A DNA stretch of 54,922 nucleotides from Clostridiaceae bacterium (GTDB taxonomy: Bacteria; Bacillota; Clostridia; Christensenellales; CAG-917): assembly GCA_031289315.1 (NCBI GenBank), contig JAITPR010000047.1, forward strand, positions 1 through 54,922. The letters are read 5' to 3'. The position numbers and the translations under genes are program-made. A model generated the notes under the pieces. It worked only from the letters and a program-made list of their open reading frames with translations. It ran no database searches and was not told where the DNA came from. Below are positions 8,683 through 17,126 of the stretch, piece by piece (positions within the stretch are counted from its first letter, which is position 1; each line of letters opens with the position of its first letter).

Positions 8683-9117
8683 ATGAAAAAAGGTATGAAA
8701 TTGTTCGCCGTAGCGGTGAGCGTGTTGTTGTTGGCGGTTGCGGTTGCGGCTTGCTCAGAAGAAACCAAAAGCTACAACGACGGAACCTTCGTCGGAGTAA
8801 GCGGCAAGGACGATAAGGGCGCGTACGGTGAGGTTACTATTACCATAGAGGAAGGAACCGTTACCGATTGCAAGTTCGTGACGTGGCAGGAAGACGGCTC
8901 CATAAAGGACGAAAACTACGGCAAGGTAAACGGTCAAATTTCCAATGCCGATTATTATGCTAAGGCGCAGCTTGCCGTGAAAGCGATGAAGCAATACGCG
9001 CAGGATTTTTTGGATAAGAAGGATATTAAGGAAGTTAAGTCCGTTACCGGCGCGACCATAGCGCACAGCCAGTTCACCGAAGCGGTGGAAAGCGCACTCA
9101 AAAAGGCGGAAAAATAA
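8683..9117 (+). CDS. FMN-binding-domain lipoprotein
   Basis: A 144-residue exported lipoprotein with lipobox VAAC (Cys24) and one FMN-binding domain over about residues 30-142. The flavinylation-type motif is VTGATIAHS at 121-129; in this family FMN is attached to the Thr of the GAT segment, here T125, by an ApbE enzyme not seen in this window. Such domains move electrons outside the cytoplasmic membrane. TGGAGG precedes the ATG and the gene ends the iron locus just before a terminator. In Campylobacter the p19 locus ends with thioredoxin-like proteins instead, so this lipoprotein may be the redox partner here; that role is inferred. Confidence 0.88.
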   Translation: MKKGMKLFAVAVSVLLLAVAVAACSEETKSYNDGTFVGVSGKDDKGAYGEVTITIEEGTVTDCKFVTWQEDGSIKDENYGKVNGQISNADYYAKAQLAVKAMKQYAQDFLDKKDIKEVKSVTGATIAHSQFTEAVESALKKAEK

Positions 9118-9242
9118 GCGACAGAAAGATTGAATTGCCCCCCTATTCGGTAAAAAAAACGCGGATAAGTTTTTACGGATTGCTTAAGAGAATGCGTCGC
9201 AAAACTGGCGCATAACCCATATGTAAATTTAGAGGGCAATAG

Positions 9243-9275
9243 AAAGCGGCTTTCATTTAGAAGAGCCGCTTTTTA
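9243..9275 (+). terminator. Terminator of the iron-uptake operon
   Basis: AAAGCGGCT (9243-9251) pairs with AGCCGCTTT (9264-9272) over a 12-base loop, followed by TTT. It lies 125 bp after the FMN-binding gene. The stretch 9276-9620 after it holds a second hairpin near 9399-9423 (AACGGTGG with CCGCCGTT) but no gene I can support. Confidence 0.75.
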
Positions 9276-9620
9276 AATGGCGATTTAGTTGACAAAGAAT
9301 TGATAAATAGGGGAAGCCCATTGCCGCTCAAATTGGTTTATTAAATGAAAATTATGAAATTTAGTTGCTATTTATGCAACGGCATGTTAACATAAAAAAC
9401 GGTGGGAATATTAGCCGCCGTTAACAAAAGTCCTTCAAGTCAAAGAGGCTAAACGTGAAAAACGCATGCCTTCAGACCATTGAGCGTGGGTCGAAAGACC
9501 TACACTTGCCGTGTTTGCGAAGTCGGGCGTATGATTAAATGAGGTAGATATAGGCTTTTTAGGCACTATATTTGTTTTGTTGCGTACATATGGCATTGCT
9601 ATATGTGTGATTTGTGTATC

Positions 9621-9655
9621 ATCCGCTCCGTGCAATCGAGAGCGGATTTTTTTAT
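9621..9655 (+). terminator. Rho-independent-type terminator
   Basis: ATCCGCTC (9621-9628) pairs with GAGCGGAT (9640-9647), followed by a T-rich run. No gene lies directly before it, so it may end read-through from the iron operon or an unseen short transcript in 9420-9620. An open minus-strand frame crosses it (9435-9827) but has no domain or credible start, and I do not call it. Confidence 0.6.
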
Positions 9656-9768
9656 TTATATTTTCAACGAGGTATCCTTTTTCGTTACTACGGGACGGAT
9701 AAAATAAAAACACGAGATACAGGTTCGAAAAATACTTGGCGTTACGGGGCACGGGGCAAGCTTCTGCG

Positions 9769-9913
9769 CTGACGGGCGGTGAATGAATGCGGAGTTTGTT
9801 ACGCAGAAACCGCAACCTAGCCGCCAAATTGCGTCAGCAATTTGCAAGAGAGGATAGCTAAGCGCACAGCTTGCCGAAGAGGCTAGGGGACTGTTATAAA
9901 CGGGGTCACCCTA
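9769..9913 (+). promoter_or_regulatory. Possible structured RNA leader before the methyltransferase/ABC genes
   Basis: A long hairpin is formed by CTGACG (9769-9774) with CGTCAG (9832-9837), GGCGG (9775-9779) with CCGCC (9821-9825), and GCGG (9789-9792) with CCGC (9810-9813). A second stem pairs TAGGG and GAC (9884-9891) with GTC and CCCTA (9905-9913). The second stem ends 58 bp before the ATG at 9972. I could not match it to a known riboswitch class. A metal- or cofactor-sensing leader is a guess from context. Confidence 0.35.
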
Positions 9914-9971
9914 TCGCCTTTCAATCAAAAAACTAAAATTTTATGCGCCGAAAGGCGTATGGGGGTAAAAA

Positions 9972-10814
9972 ATGGGAATTATAAACTGGCAAGAATTAAT
10001 GCGTGCGTTTATGCCGCCGATGCCGCCGCCACCTAAAAACGGCGTTGCAAACCACTGGGTCACCAACGATTTTGCGGACATGTACAATAAAATGGCATGG
10101 CTGGAAAAAAAGCTTACCCTTAATCAGGTGGGCGCGCTACCACTTCGTAAGAGCGACACGCTGTTGGATTCCGGTTGCGGACCGGGCAGAATTGCCGTAC
10201 CGTGCGCAAAGCGCGTTAAAAGTGTTACAGCGCTTGATATAAATCCTTTCTGTTTGGAATACGTCCTCAAAAACGGCGCGGAGGAAGGATTGAAGAATAT
10301 CAAGACCGTTCAAAAGGACTGGTTGGAAACAACGCCGGAAGAAATCGGCAAGTTTGACGTGGTAATATGCTCACGTTCGGCGGGATTGGGCGACTTACAA
10401 AAGCTGTCGTCGTTTTCAAAGCGGATTGCGGCTATAGTTACTTGGGGCGACGGACCGAATATACCGCAAATACAGGGTGAAATTTTTAAGGGCTGTAGAA
10501 ACGAGGAGCATGCGTACCGGCACGGAAAAATGCCCGGACGTACCCTTGGGTTTAACGTATTTTTCAATACGGTTTACGATATGGGCTACCAACCGAACGT
10601 CAGTTGGGTTGACGACGGCTTTGTGCAGGACTTTACAACGCTTGAAAACGCCTACGCCTTTATCAAAACTCTCGGTAAAGTGGACGAGGATAAGGAAGGC
10701 GTCTTTAAAGCTAATCTCAAGCCTTATCTTACCGAAAACAATAACGGAACCGTTACATTCGCGGCTTATACGCAAAGCATTGTGATGTGGTGGGACGTTA
10801 CAAAAAAGTATTAG
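9972..10814 (+). CDS. Class I SAM-dependent methyltransferase
   Basis: A 280-residue protein with a Rossmann-type methyltransferase domain. Motif I is LLDSGCGPG at 64-72, the acidic residue of motif II is in TALDINP at 87-92, and a DVVICSRSA strand follows near 125. The N-terminal 60 residues and C-terminal 100 residues are not typical of a named subfamily. A GGGGG stretch precedes the ATG. It stands directly before a FecBCD-type ABC transporter. The substrate is unknown; it may modify a metallophore or chelate that the transporter handles, but nothing in the sequence shows this. Confidence 0.75.
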   Translation: MGIINWQELMRAFMPPMPPPPKNGVANHWVTNDFADMYNKMAWLEKKLTLNQVGALPLRKSDTLLDSGCGPGRIAVPCAKRVKSVTALDINPFCLEYVLKNGAEEGLKNIKTVQKDWLETTPEEIGKFDVVICSRSAGLGDLQKLSSFSKRIAAIVTWGDGPNIPQIQGEIFKGCRNEEHAYRHGKMPGRTLGFNVFFNTVYDMGYQPNVSWVDDGFVQDFTTLENAYAFIKTLGKVDEDKEGVFKANLKPYLTENNNGTVTFAAYTQSIVMWWDVTKKY

Positions 10815-10831
10815 GGCGTTTTCGGCTTACG

Positions 10832-11005
10832 GGGCGTGGACAATCCTCTGTGACTACTTGCCTAACAAGAAAATCTTTCCGGCTCTTTTTGGTCTAAAAC
10901 CGTCTGAAATGCCTGTTAAGTAGCGATGCTACTCTTGCGCTTTTAGGCAATTTTATCCTTAAAAATAACCTAAAAATATTTTGTCACCGTGAATTTTCCA
11001 CACCC
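10832..11005. repeat. Long MITE-like palindromic repeat, copy B
   Basis: A 174-bp element from GGGCGTGGACAATCC (left) to GAATTTTCCACACCC (right). Its interior is close to copy C, including TCTAAAACCGTCTGAAATGC, TTAAGTAGCGATGCTAC and TTTTATCCTTAAAAATAACC. It lies between the methyltransferase and the substrate-binding protein gene and ends 35 bp before the latter's ribosome binding site, so it may separate or modulate their expression. Confidence 0.8.
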
Positions 11006-11055
11006 GGTTTATGCCGATACACACTAAAACAAAAAAAACGAGGAGAAACAAAAAA

Positions 11056-12252
11056 ATGAAAAAATCTAAAATTCTTTCGCTACTGTTGGTCGCGATTGTA
11101 ATTATCGCAAGCATAGCCCTTTTTGCGGCTTGTACGGACGAAGACGTGGTAATTCCCGAATCGGGCGCTTTCGGCACGGTATTGAATAATGTCGACGGTA
11201 CCGTTACCGTATACGACTACGACGGCGAACCGTTTACGTTTACGCCCGGTACCATACAAAGAATAGTCAACCTTTGGCCGGCAAACACCTCCGGAGCGTT
11301 AGCTTTGGGCGCGGAGCCGTATTTTGTCGCGAGGGTAGCGGGTATGCTTACGCCATGGCAAGCCTTGATGTTCCCGGACTACGCCGCTCTTACGGCGGAG
11401 GTTCCCGCGGCAGCCGGTCCCGCCAACGTGGAGGGGCTTATGACCTTAGAACCCGACCTTATCATAGGACATCCGTCCAACGTCGCGGTTTTGAAGGAGT
11501 TGGATTACAACGGCTACAAGCTTCCCGTTGTCAATATCAATTTTACGACGTATGATGAAATGAAGATTACATACAAGGTTTTAGGTGAAATTTTAGGCGG
11601 ACGCGTGAAAGAAAACGCTAACGCATGGGGCGATATGTTGGTGGCGAATATTAAGCGTATTTCCGACGGACTGGCGGGAGTTACCGCGCGTCCCGTCACG
11701 TATTATACCGCCGGCGGCGTCGATTTTGCGGCAACGATGGGCATGTCGGCTCTAGCACAATCCAACGTTGTCAACGAATGGACGGTCGCGGCGGGCGGCA
11801 CGCATTGGCAGAAATATCTGCTTGATAAGGGAATTCCGTCGACGAGTTTCCTTAGCGGACAGTCTGTTAACGTAGAGTTTTTCAGCACAGAGCTTCCCGA
11901 TAAAATCTTTATCGGCGGCGGACAAAAGCAAGCGTTAATTGATATTCTTGCCGGCACATCGCAAAGCCCGTGGACGGGTATCGCCGTGGAAATAGGCGTG
12001 GAAAACTGCGTCTTTATGCCGTACGCACTCTTCGACTGGGGAAGGTTCGGCGCGGAAAGCGCGTTGCAAATTCTTTGGGCGGCGCGTGAACTGCACCCGA
12101 CAATCTTCGCCGACCACACTAAGTCTACTTACATTGATATGACCGCAGAAACGATTGCGTTTTATAAGGACTTTGTCGGTTTTGAGGGAATGAATACCGG
12201 CTATGCCGAACGCATTCTCTCTGGACTGCAACCTAACGGAACTATTTATTAA
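11056..12252 (+). CDS. FecB/BtuF-type ABC transporter substrate-binding lipoprotein
   Basis: A 398-residue extracytoplasmic binding protein for a metal chelate (iron-siderophore, haem or corrinoid type). The lipobox ends at Cys26 (FAAC). The TroA-like two-lobe fold is indicated by QRIVNLWPANT near 72-82, LEPDLIIGHPSNVAVL near 134 and a long linking helix around 180-205. The start at 11056 is preferred over an in-frame start 45 bp upstream because GAGGAG lies about 11 bases before it and the signal peptide begins there. It is followed by the permease 2 bp after its stop. The ligand cannot be told from sequence; closeness to the FTR1/P19 locus suggests iron. Confidence 0.88.
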   Translation: MKKSKILSLLLVAIVIIASIALFAACTDEDVVIPESGAFGTVLNNVDGTVTVYDYDGEPFTFTPGTIQRIVNLWPANTSGALALGAEPYFVARVAGMLTPWQALMFPDYAALTAEVPAAAGPANVEGLMTLEPDLIIGHPSNVAVLKELDYNGYKLPVVNINFTTYDEMKITYKVLGEILGGRVKENANAWGDMLVANIKRISDGLAGVTARPVTYYTAGGVDFAATMGMSALAQSNVVNEWTVAAGGTHWQKYLLDKGIPSTSFLSGQSVNVEFFSTELPDKIFIGGGQKQALIDILAGTSQSPWTGIAVEIGVENCVFMPYALFDWGRFGAESALQILWAARELHPTIFADHTKSTYIDMTAETIAFYKDFVGFEGMNTGYAERILSGLQPNGTIY

Positions 12253-12254
12253 AA

Positions 12255-13358
12255 GTGAAGTTTTCTAAACTCAAAGAAAAAAATCGTTCGGATACCGCGG
12301 AAGAAGATTTATCCTCCGCGGTATTTGGCGGTAAAAAAGATAAGCTTAAAAAAATTGCTTATCCTATAATTTTGCTTGCGGCGGCGGTTTTGACGTTCGT
12401 CATTTTTGTCGCGTCCATATCGACCGGTTTATCGAAAATTCCTTTCGGTACGGTAATAAAAATTCTTTGGAACGAGATACACAAAATTCCGCAAACGTGG
12501 ACGAACATGCAGGGACTTGCGGTTATCGGTATACGGCTTCCGCGTACGCTTGCCGCGCTACTTATAGGCAGCGGTCTTTCGCTTGCGGGTGCGTCCTACC
12601 AAAGCTTGTTTAAAAACCCCATGGTTTCGCCTGATATCTTAGGCGTATCCTCCGGTGCCGCCGTCGGCGCGGCAATAGCCATACTGATTAAAGCCGACAT
12701 CGTATATATAGAAATCGGTGCGTTTATCGGCGGAATATGCGCCGTAATGCTTACTGCACTCATACCGAAGCTTGTGCGCAACAAATCTATAGTTGTTCTA
12801 GTACTTTCGGGAATAATAGTAGGCGGGCTTACGTCTTCGCTTATGAGTATTATACGCATGCTAGCAGACCCTCAAACGACTTTGGCGGACATCACATACT
12901 GGACCATGGGTTCTTTGGCGCGCGTAAAGATGAACGAAATAACCGTCATAGGTCCGATAATAGCGGCGTGTATAGTTATTCTTTTGCTTCTAAGATACCG
13001 ATTGAACGTGCTATCCTTAGGCGAAAGCGAAGCCAAATCACTTGGTGTCAATATAGGACGTACACGCGCCGTAGTCATAGTTTGTTCCACATTGCTGACG
13101 GCTTGCTCCGTAAGTATCGCCGGCACTATAGGCTGGGTAGGGCTGGTAATTCCTCATATCTCACGCATGATTACCGGTCCGGACAACAAAAAAATGTTGC
13201 CGATAGCCATATTTTTAGGTGGCGTGTTTATGATGATAATGGATTTATTGGCACGCACGCTCTCCGTTACGGAAATTCCTATAAGCGTACTGACGGGTAT
13301 TATCGGTGCGCCGTTCTTCTTCCTCATACTACTTAAGCAAAGGCGGAACGTGTCATGA
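12255..13358 (+). CDS. FecCD/BtuC-family ABC transporter permease
   Basis: A 367-residue integral membrane protein of the FecCD family, with about ten membrane segments between residues 35 and 360. Family signatures are visible: IRLPRTLAALLIGSGLSLAGASYQ (in two parts) near 95-118, NPMVSPDILGVSSGA near 122-136, and GTIGWVGLVIPHISR near 290-305. It starts with GTG two bases after the upstream stop and has no separate ribosome binding site, so translation is probably coupled. It overlaps the ATPase gene by 4 bp (ATGA). The hydrophilic N-terminal 30 residues are longer than usual. Confidence 0.93.
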   Translation: MKFSKLKEKNRSDTAEEDLSSAVFGGKKDKLKKIAYPIILLAAAVLTFVIFVASISTGLSKIPFGTVIKILWNEIHKIPQTWTNMQGLAVIGIRLPRTLAALLIGSGLSLAGASYQSLFKNPMVSPDILGVSSGAAVGAAIAILIKADIVYIEIGAFIGGICAVMLTALIPKLVRNKSIVVLVLSGIIVGGLTSSLMSIIRMLADPQTTLADITYWTMGSLARVKMNEITVIGPIIAACIVILLLLRYRLNVLSLGESEAKSLGVNIGRTRAVVIVCSTLLTACSVSIAGTIGWVGLVIPHISRMITGPDNKKMLPIAIFLGGVFMMIMDLLARTLSVTEIPISVLTGIIGAPFFFLILLKQRRNVS

Positions 13359-14227
13359 GAGAAACGGGGAAAATTAAGGATATATTCAAAAAATTTGTAC
13401 CGGATAAACGGAAGGTTGCGTCCGTCGACGAAAGAGTTTTCGACGAAAACAATGTAATCGCGTGTGAAGCGCTTTCTTTTGCGTATCGGAAAAGCGGTCC
13501 TATATTCGAAAATGTAAGCTTTTCCGTCGACAAAGGGGAAATACTAACGCTACTTGGTGTAAATGGCGCGGGAAAAAGCACGCTTTTGAACTGTATAGCG
13601 ACGCTCTTGACACCGAAAAGCGGTGAAATTTTTTTGTGCGGCAAAAGTACAAAAAATATGAGCGTAAAGGAGGTTGCCCGCGTAATCGGCTATGTGCCGC
13701 AAGTCCACAACTTCGCATATGCATACACCGTGCGCGAATTCGTCGTAATGGGTCGCACGCCGTACATAGGCGCGTTTGCAACTCCCCGTAAGGAGGACTA
13801 CACGAAGGCGGAGGCGGCAATATCAATGATAGGCATCGAAGGGCTTATGAGTAAGGCGGTGACCGAACTTTCCGGAGGCGAGAAGCAACAGGTGTCTATC
13901 GCTAGAGCAATCGCGCAGGAGTCCACCGTGATTATGCTTGACGAGCCGACGGCACACTTAGATTACGGCAATCAGGCACGTACGATAAGGTTGGTTAAAA
14001 AACTGTCGGAGGACGGCTATACAATTATTCTGACCACGCATATTCCCGACCACCCCATAATGCTAGGCGGACGCGTCGCCGTCCTTGAAAAAGGCGGTAC
14101 CTTGACGGTAGGAGAGCCGGAAACGCTGCTTACGGAGGAACGACTATCTTCGCTTTACGGAATGCCCATTCGCTTGATTAAAGAGGACTCCATTCTCCGT
14201 CCTGTTCTCTACTACAATATAACATAA
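13355..14227 (+). CDS. FecE/BtuD-type ABC transporter ATP-binding protein
   Basis: A 290-residue ATPase that completes the metal-chelate transporter. Walker A is GVNGAGKST at 68-76, the Q-loop lies in IGYVPQ near 111-116, the signature is LSGGEKQQ at 172-179, Walker B is VIMLDEP at 192-198 and the switch histidine lies in ILTTHIPDH. The N-terminus has about 33 extra residues before the usual start of the domain. Its start overlaps the permease stop (ATGA), so the binding protein, permease and ATPase genes form one tight operon. Confidence 0.93.
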   Translation: MRETGKIKDIFKKFVPDKRKVASVDERVFDENNVIACEALSFAYRKSGPIFENVSFSVDKGEILTLLGVNGAGKSTLLNCIATLLTPKSGEIFLCGKSTKNMSVKEVARVIGYVPQVHNFAYAYTVREFVVMGRTPYIGAFATPRKEDYTKAEAAISMIGIEGLMSKAVTELSGGEKQQVSIARAIAQESTVIMLDEPTAHLDYGNQARTIRLVKKLSEDGYTIILTTHIPDHPIMLGGRVAVLEKGGTLTVGEPETLLTEERLSSLYGMPIRLIKEDSILRPVLYYNIT

Positions 14228-14356
14228 AACCCAATTTGCGTGCCGTGTTATATCAAACCATTTTCGGTCGGTCAGCTAGGGTTTTTATTCAGCCATATAA
14301 TAAGGGTTTATGATCTGTTGACATTTTTAAAACTTACATTAAATATGAAAAAAATC

Positions 14357-14385
14357 TTGAAATTTAAGAAGGGATATGGTATTAT
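14357..14385 (+). promoter_or_regulatory. Sigma-A-type promoter upstream of the LRR lipoprotein
   Basis: TTGAAA (14357-14362), a 17-bp spacer and TATTAT (14380-14385). A start near 14392 would place a leader of about 265 nt before the LRR lipoprotein gene. The diverged repeat copy begins right at the expected start point. The gene-free stretch 14228-14659 contains this promoter, the repeat and no other recognisable signal. Confidence 0.5.
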
Positions 14386-14387
14386 AG

Positions 14388-14464
14388 GGCAAGGACAATT
14401 CACGGTGACAAAATTCCCCGACTCTTTTGGGTCTAAACCCGTTGTCGTTGAAAGTCTTGAGTAG
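14388..14464. repeat. Diverged left half of the MITE-like repeat, copy G
   Basis: GGCAAGGACAATTCACGGTG, then GACTCTTTTGGGTCTAAACC and a TTGAGTAGC segment follow the order of the long copies' left half. The right half with TTGTCACCGC..CCACACC is missing. It is either a truncated or an old, decayed copy. Confidence 0.55.
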
Positions 14465-14659
14465 CCCATATAACCTCGAATGTGTTGACCCTAACGGTTT
14501 TGAGAAAATTTTAGATTAGAGTATGTTGCTCCGACGAAGTGTATTTATAAATACATATGGAGAAATTAACGCAAACAAACATTAAAAAAACTTAAATTCA
14601 TCAAATCTGCTTTTGTGTTGTCAACACCACATAATAATAAATAAGGAGAGATTAGTAGT

Positions 14660-15724
14660 ATGAAAAAGCTGTATAAACTTGTTTTAATTGTAGGCGCACT
14701 GATTTTAGCCGCGTCCGTGTTTAGCGCGTGTCACGGTAAGGAGGGCGTAGTTAAGTTGAAATTTACGCTCATAAACGACGATACCGAATACGAAGTCACC
14801 GCGACTTCGGCAAACGGAGAGGTGGTAATTCCCGAAACCTACAAGAACAAACCCGTTACTAGCATAGCTAACTATGCGTTTAATAATCGGGACAAGGTGA
14901 CCAGTGTGCGTATTCCCGCAAGCATAAAAAGAGTGGGAAATTATGCGTTTTTCGGCGCGTGGGGCGCAACCCTGATTTTTGCGGGGAAGCAACCGCCTTC
15001 ACAAAACAATGAGTTTGTTTTTGTAAAGGCAATTATCGTACCCAATGAAGCGGTGGGCGCGTATAAGGCGGCATGGTCGGACTTTTCCGGCAAAATTTAT
15101 TCTGCCTCCGATGTGCGCGACGATAAATATTTGATTGTAAATAACACCCTGATTTCTTATTTCGGCTATGCCGACGGCGGCGACGCGGTGGATATTCCGG
15201 TGGATTTGACGGGAATCGGGCAGGTCGCATTTCGCTATAACGACAATTTGAAAAGCGTGAATATCCCTGAAGGTATAACGGGCATCGGAAGCACCGCTTT
15301 TAGCGCGTGCAACGGGTTGAGAGAAATTACGGTCGCTTCCGGAAATAAAAATTACGCGTCGGAGTGCGGTATCTTGTATAACAAGTCTAAGACTGCCTTC
15401 GTTGTCGTGCCGTTTGCGATTACCGGCGATGTGGCGGTAGCCGACGGTATAACGTTTATAGGGGGAGATTTTTTCAAGCACCGCAGTCTTATGACCTCCG
15501 TAACATTGCCCGACAGCGTGACCGGAATCGGTACGGAGGCGTTTTTAAACTGCACCGGGCTTAACAGCATAGTCATTCCGTTAAGCGTTACGCGGATACT
15601 TAGCAATGCGTTTGACGGGTGCGGACGACTGACGATAAACGCGCATGCCGCAGAGCAACCGAGCGGTTGGGAAAGCGATTGGAATCCGGACGAAAGACCC
15701 GTTGTGTGGGGCTACGCTGGCTAA
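14660..15724 (+). CDS. BspA-type leucine-rich repeat lipoprotein
   Basis: A 354-residue surface lipoprotein with lipobox FSAC (Cys24). The mature part consists of BspA/TpLRR-type (LRR_5) repeats, for example VTSIANYAFNNRDKVTSVRI, TGIGQVAFRYNDNLKSVNIP, TGIGSTAFSACNGLREITV and TGIGTEAFLNCTGLNSIVIP, in two blocks separated by a less regular segment near 115-175. Such proteins usually bind host or matrix components. AAGGAGAG precedes the ATG. It is convergent with the AraC gene 41 bp downstream. It has no obvious functional tie to its neighbours. Confidence 0.85.
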   Translation: MKKLYKLVLIVGALILAASVFSACHGKEGVVKLKFTLINDDTEYEVTATSANGEVVIPETYKNKPVTSIANYAFNNRDKVTSVRIPASIKRVGNYAFFGAWGATLIFAGKQPPSQNNEFVFVKAIIVPNEAVGAYKAAWSDFSGKIYSASDVRDDKYLIVNNTLISYFGYADGGDAVDIPVDLTGIGQVAFRYNDNLKSVNIPEGITGIGSTAFSACNGLREITVASGNKNYASECGILYNKSKTAFVVVPFAITGDVAVADGITFIGGDFFKHRSLMTSVTLPDSVTGIGTEAFLNCTGLNSIVIPLSVTRILSNAFDGCGRLTINAHAAEQPSGWESDWNPDERPVVWGYAG

Positions 15725-15765
15725 GGATAAAGGACGTGCCTAGCCGAAAGAAATATACCTGCCGT

Positions 15766-16518
15766 CTAGCCAAGCGGAGGAGTAGTGTGTTTTCTGTAGT
15801 CGGAGGGGCTTACGCCTAAGTGTTTTTTAAAAAGACGGGAGAAATAAAGTGAGTCGGAAAATCCGCTCATCTTAGCCACGGCGTCGACTTTTAGGCGGTT
15901 GGAGGGTATGGCGGAAAGCAGTTTTTTGGCGTTTTCAATGCGTATGCGGGTGAGGAATTGTAAGGGAGAAACGCCCATTTCCTTGATGAAGAGTTTGCGC
16001 AGATATTCGGGGGTGAGCGGCAACGTACGCATATAGGCGGCGGTGTCGAAGTCGCCGTCTCCGAAGTTTTCTATAAGTTTATTTTTAAGTTTTTCCACAT
16101 ATTCGGACTGGTGTCCGATGTCAATCATGCCGGTTATGAGGTTTAAGAGTAGGTCTACGTAGTTCTGCAATACGACGTTTTTGTTTTTCATTTCCGATAC
16201 GGAAGCCAAAATCAACTGGCGTAACAGTTGTCCCACCGCGTTATTGACGTCGGCAACCTTGAAAAAGGCTTTAAACGGCGCAACCCACCCGGAGATGTTG
16301 ACGTGGATATTTTTGAAGCCCGTTTCCGAGGAGTTTGTGTGGCGCACGCCTGGCGGTATGACGAGTATGTCGCCGCCGCCGTAGCGCAAGTTTTTTCCGT
16401 CGTGCAAATTTATTTCGCCGCTTCCGTGTGTACAGCAGATAATCTCCCAATCCGCGTGACTGTGCGCCGGTATGAGATACGATTTAGCTTGTTTTCCTAT
16501 GTATGTAAGCGTTGCCAT
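15766..16518 (-). CDS. AraC-family transcriptional regulator with cupin sensor domain
   Basis: A 250-residue regulator. The N-terminal half is a cupin-type ligand domain (LIPAHSHADWEIICC near 15-29, GGGDILVIPPGVRHTN near 46-61). The last 100 residues hold the two AraC helix-turn-helix units, ending in VAKMSGFSDSLYFSRLFKKH. I chose the ATG at 16518 with GGAG about 11 bases upstream. A TTG-started frame reaches 16572, but its first residues come from a repeat element. It is divergent from the kdgA-uxuA genes and is the likely sugar-acid-responsive activator of that operon (inferred from position). Copy C of the repeat lies 30 bp upstream and may carry its promoter. Confidence 0.9.
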   Translation of the reverse strand: MATLTYIGKQAKSYLIPAHSHADWEIICCTHGSGEINLHDGKNLRYGGGDILVIPPGVRHTNSSETGFKNIHVNISGWVAPFKAFFKVADVNNAVGQLLRQLILASVSEMKNKNVVLQNYVDLLLNLITGMIDIGHQSEYVEKLKNKLIENFGDGDFDTAAYMRTLPLTPEYLRKLFIKEMGVSPLQFLTRIRIENAKKLLSAIPSNRLKVDAVAKMSGFSDSLYFSRLFKKHLGVSPSDYRKHTTPPLG

Positions 16519-16548
16519 CAGTCGCGGTTCTCCGTACCCGTTTATTAA

Positions 16549-16722
16549 GGAGTGGACAGTCCTCTGTGACAACTTACTGCTTAAGAAAATCTTCCCGGCT
16601 CTTTTCAGTCTAAAACCATCTGAAATGCCTGTTAAGTAGCGGTGCTGCGTCTTACGCTTTCAGACAATTTTATCCTTAAAAATAACCTGAAAATATTTTA
16701 TCACCGCGAATTGTCCAAACCC
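16549..16722. repeat. Long MITE-like palindromic repeat, copy C
   Basis: Runs from GGAGTGGACAGTCC to GAATTGTCCAAACC, with the same interior as copy B. The flanks TTTATTAAG (left) and TTTATTATA (right, about 3 bp beyond the end) could be a decayed target-site duplication. It lies between the AraC gene start and the hexuronate promoter. The remaining gene-free sequence 16723-17126 holds that promoter and an AT-rich leader. Confidence 0.8.
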
Positions 16723-16975
16723 TATTTATTATAACAGCCCCGGCGTGTAATGGCAATAGCCTTTTTCGGAAATACCGCATAATTTTATAAGGCGTTTAGC
16801 GCGATGGAATTAGCGTGTTAAAGGTGGGACAAAAGCGAAAAAGGCGGTGTTTTTATCGGATTTTGCCATTTTTATGCGGAGATTTCACAAAACTGGAGGC
16901 GTTTTTAGTTTCATTTTGCAGGATACATGCTCTTTAACATATCCGTTTCGTCCATATTTTGTTCGGGATTTTATA

Positions 16976-17004
16976 TTGATTTACAGAATAAAGAGATATA
17001 TAAT
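16976..17004 (+). promoter_or_regulatory. Sigma-A-type promoter of the hexuronate operon
   Basis: TTGATT (16976-16981), a 17-bp spacer and a perfect TATAAT (16999-17004). The start would be near 17011, about 115 nt before the aldolase gene. AraC-type sites could lie in the AT-rich 16750-16975 stretch, but I could not define a repeat pair. Confidence 0.65.
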
Positions 17005-17126
17005 AAAGGGGTTGGAGTGCGTTCGTTGCCGTGAGGTTTAAAATACGGGTGTGGACTCTTGACTAAATAAATTAAATTTGAGTTTTTCGCGCAGGGTTAA
17101 CTAGCGCGGAGAGCGGAGGTTTTAAA

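Noticed and set aside
9435..9847. Minus-strand open frames (130 and 63 codons) between the iron locus and the methyltransferase
   Set aside because: They cross a terminator and the structured leader, show no domain and have no credible start.
9769..9913. A cobalamin or SAM riboswitch before the methyltransferase and FecBCD genes
   Set aside because: The B12 box and SAM-I core motifs could not be found; only generic stems are visible.
16847..17041. A 64-codon plus-strand frame before the KDPG aldolase gene
   Set aside because: It overlaps the perfect -10 of the hexuronate promoter, has no ribosome binding site and shows no protein character.
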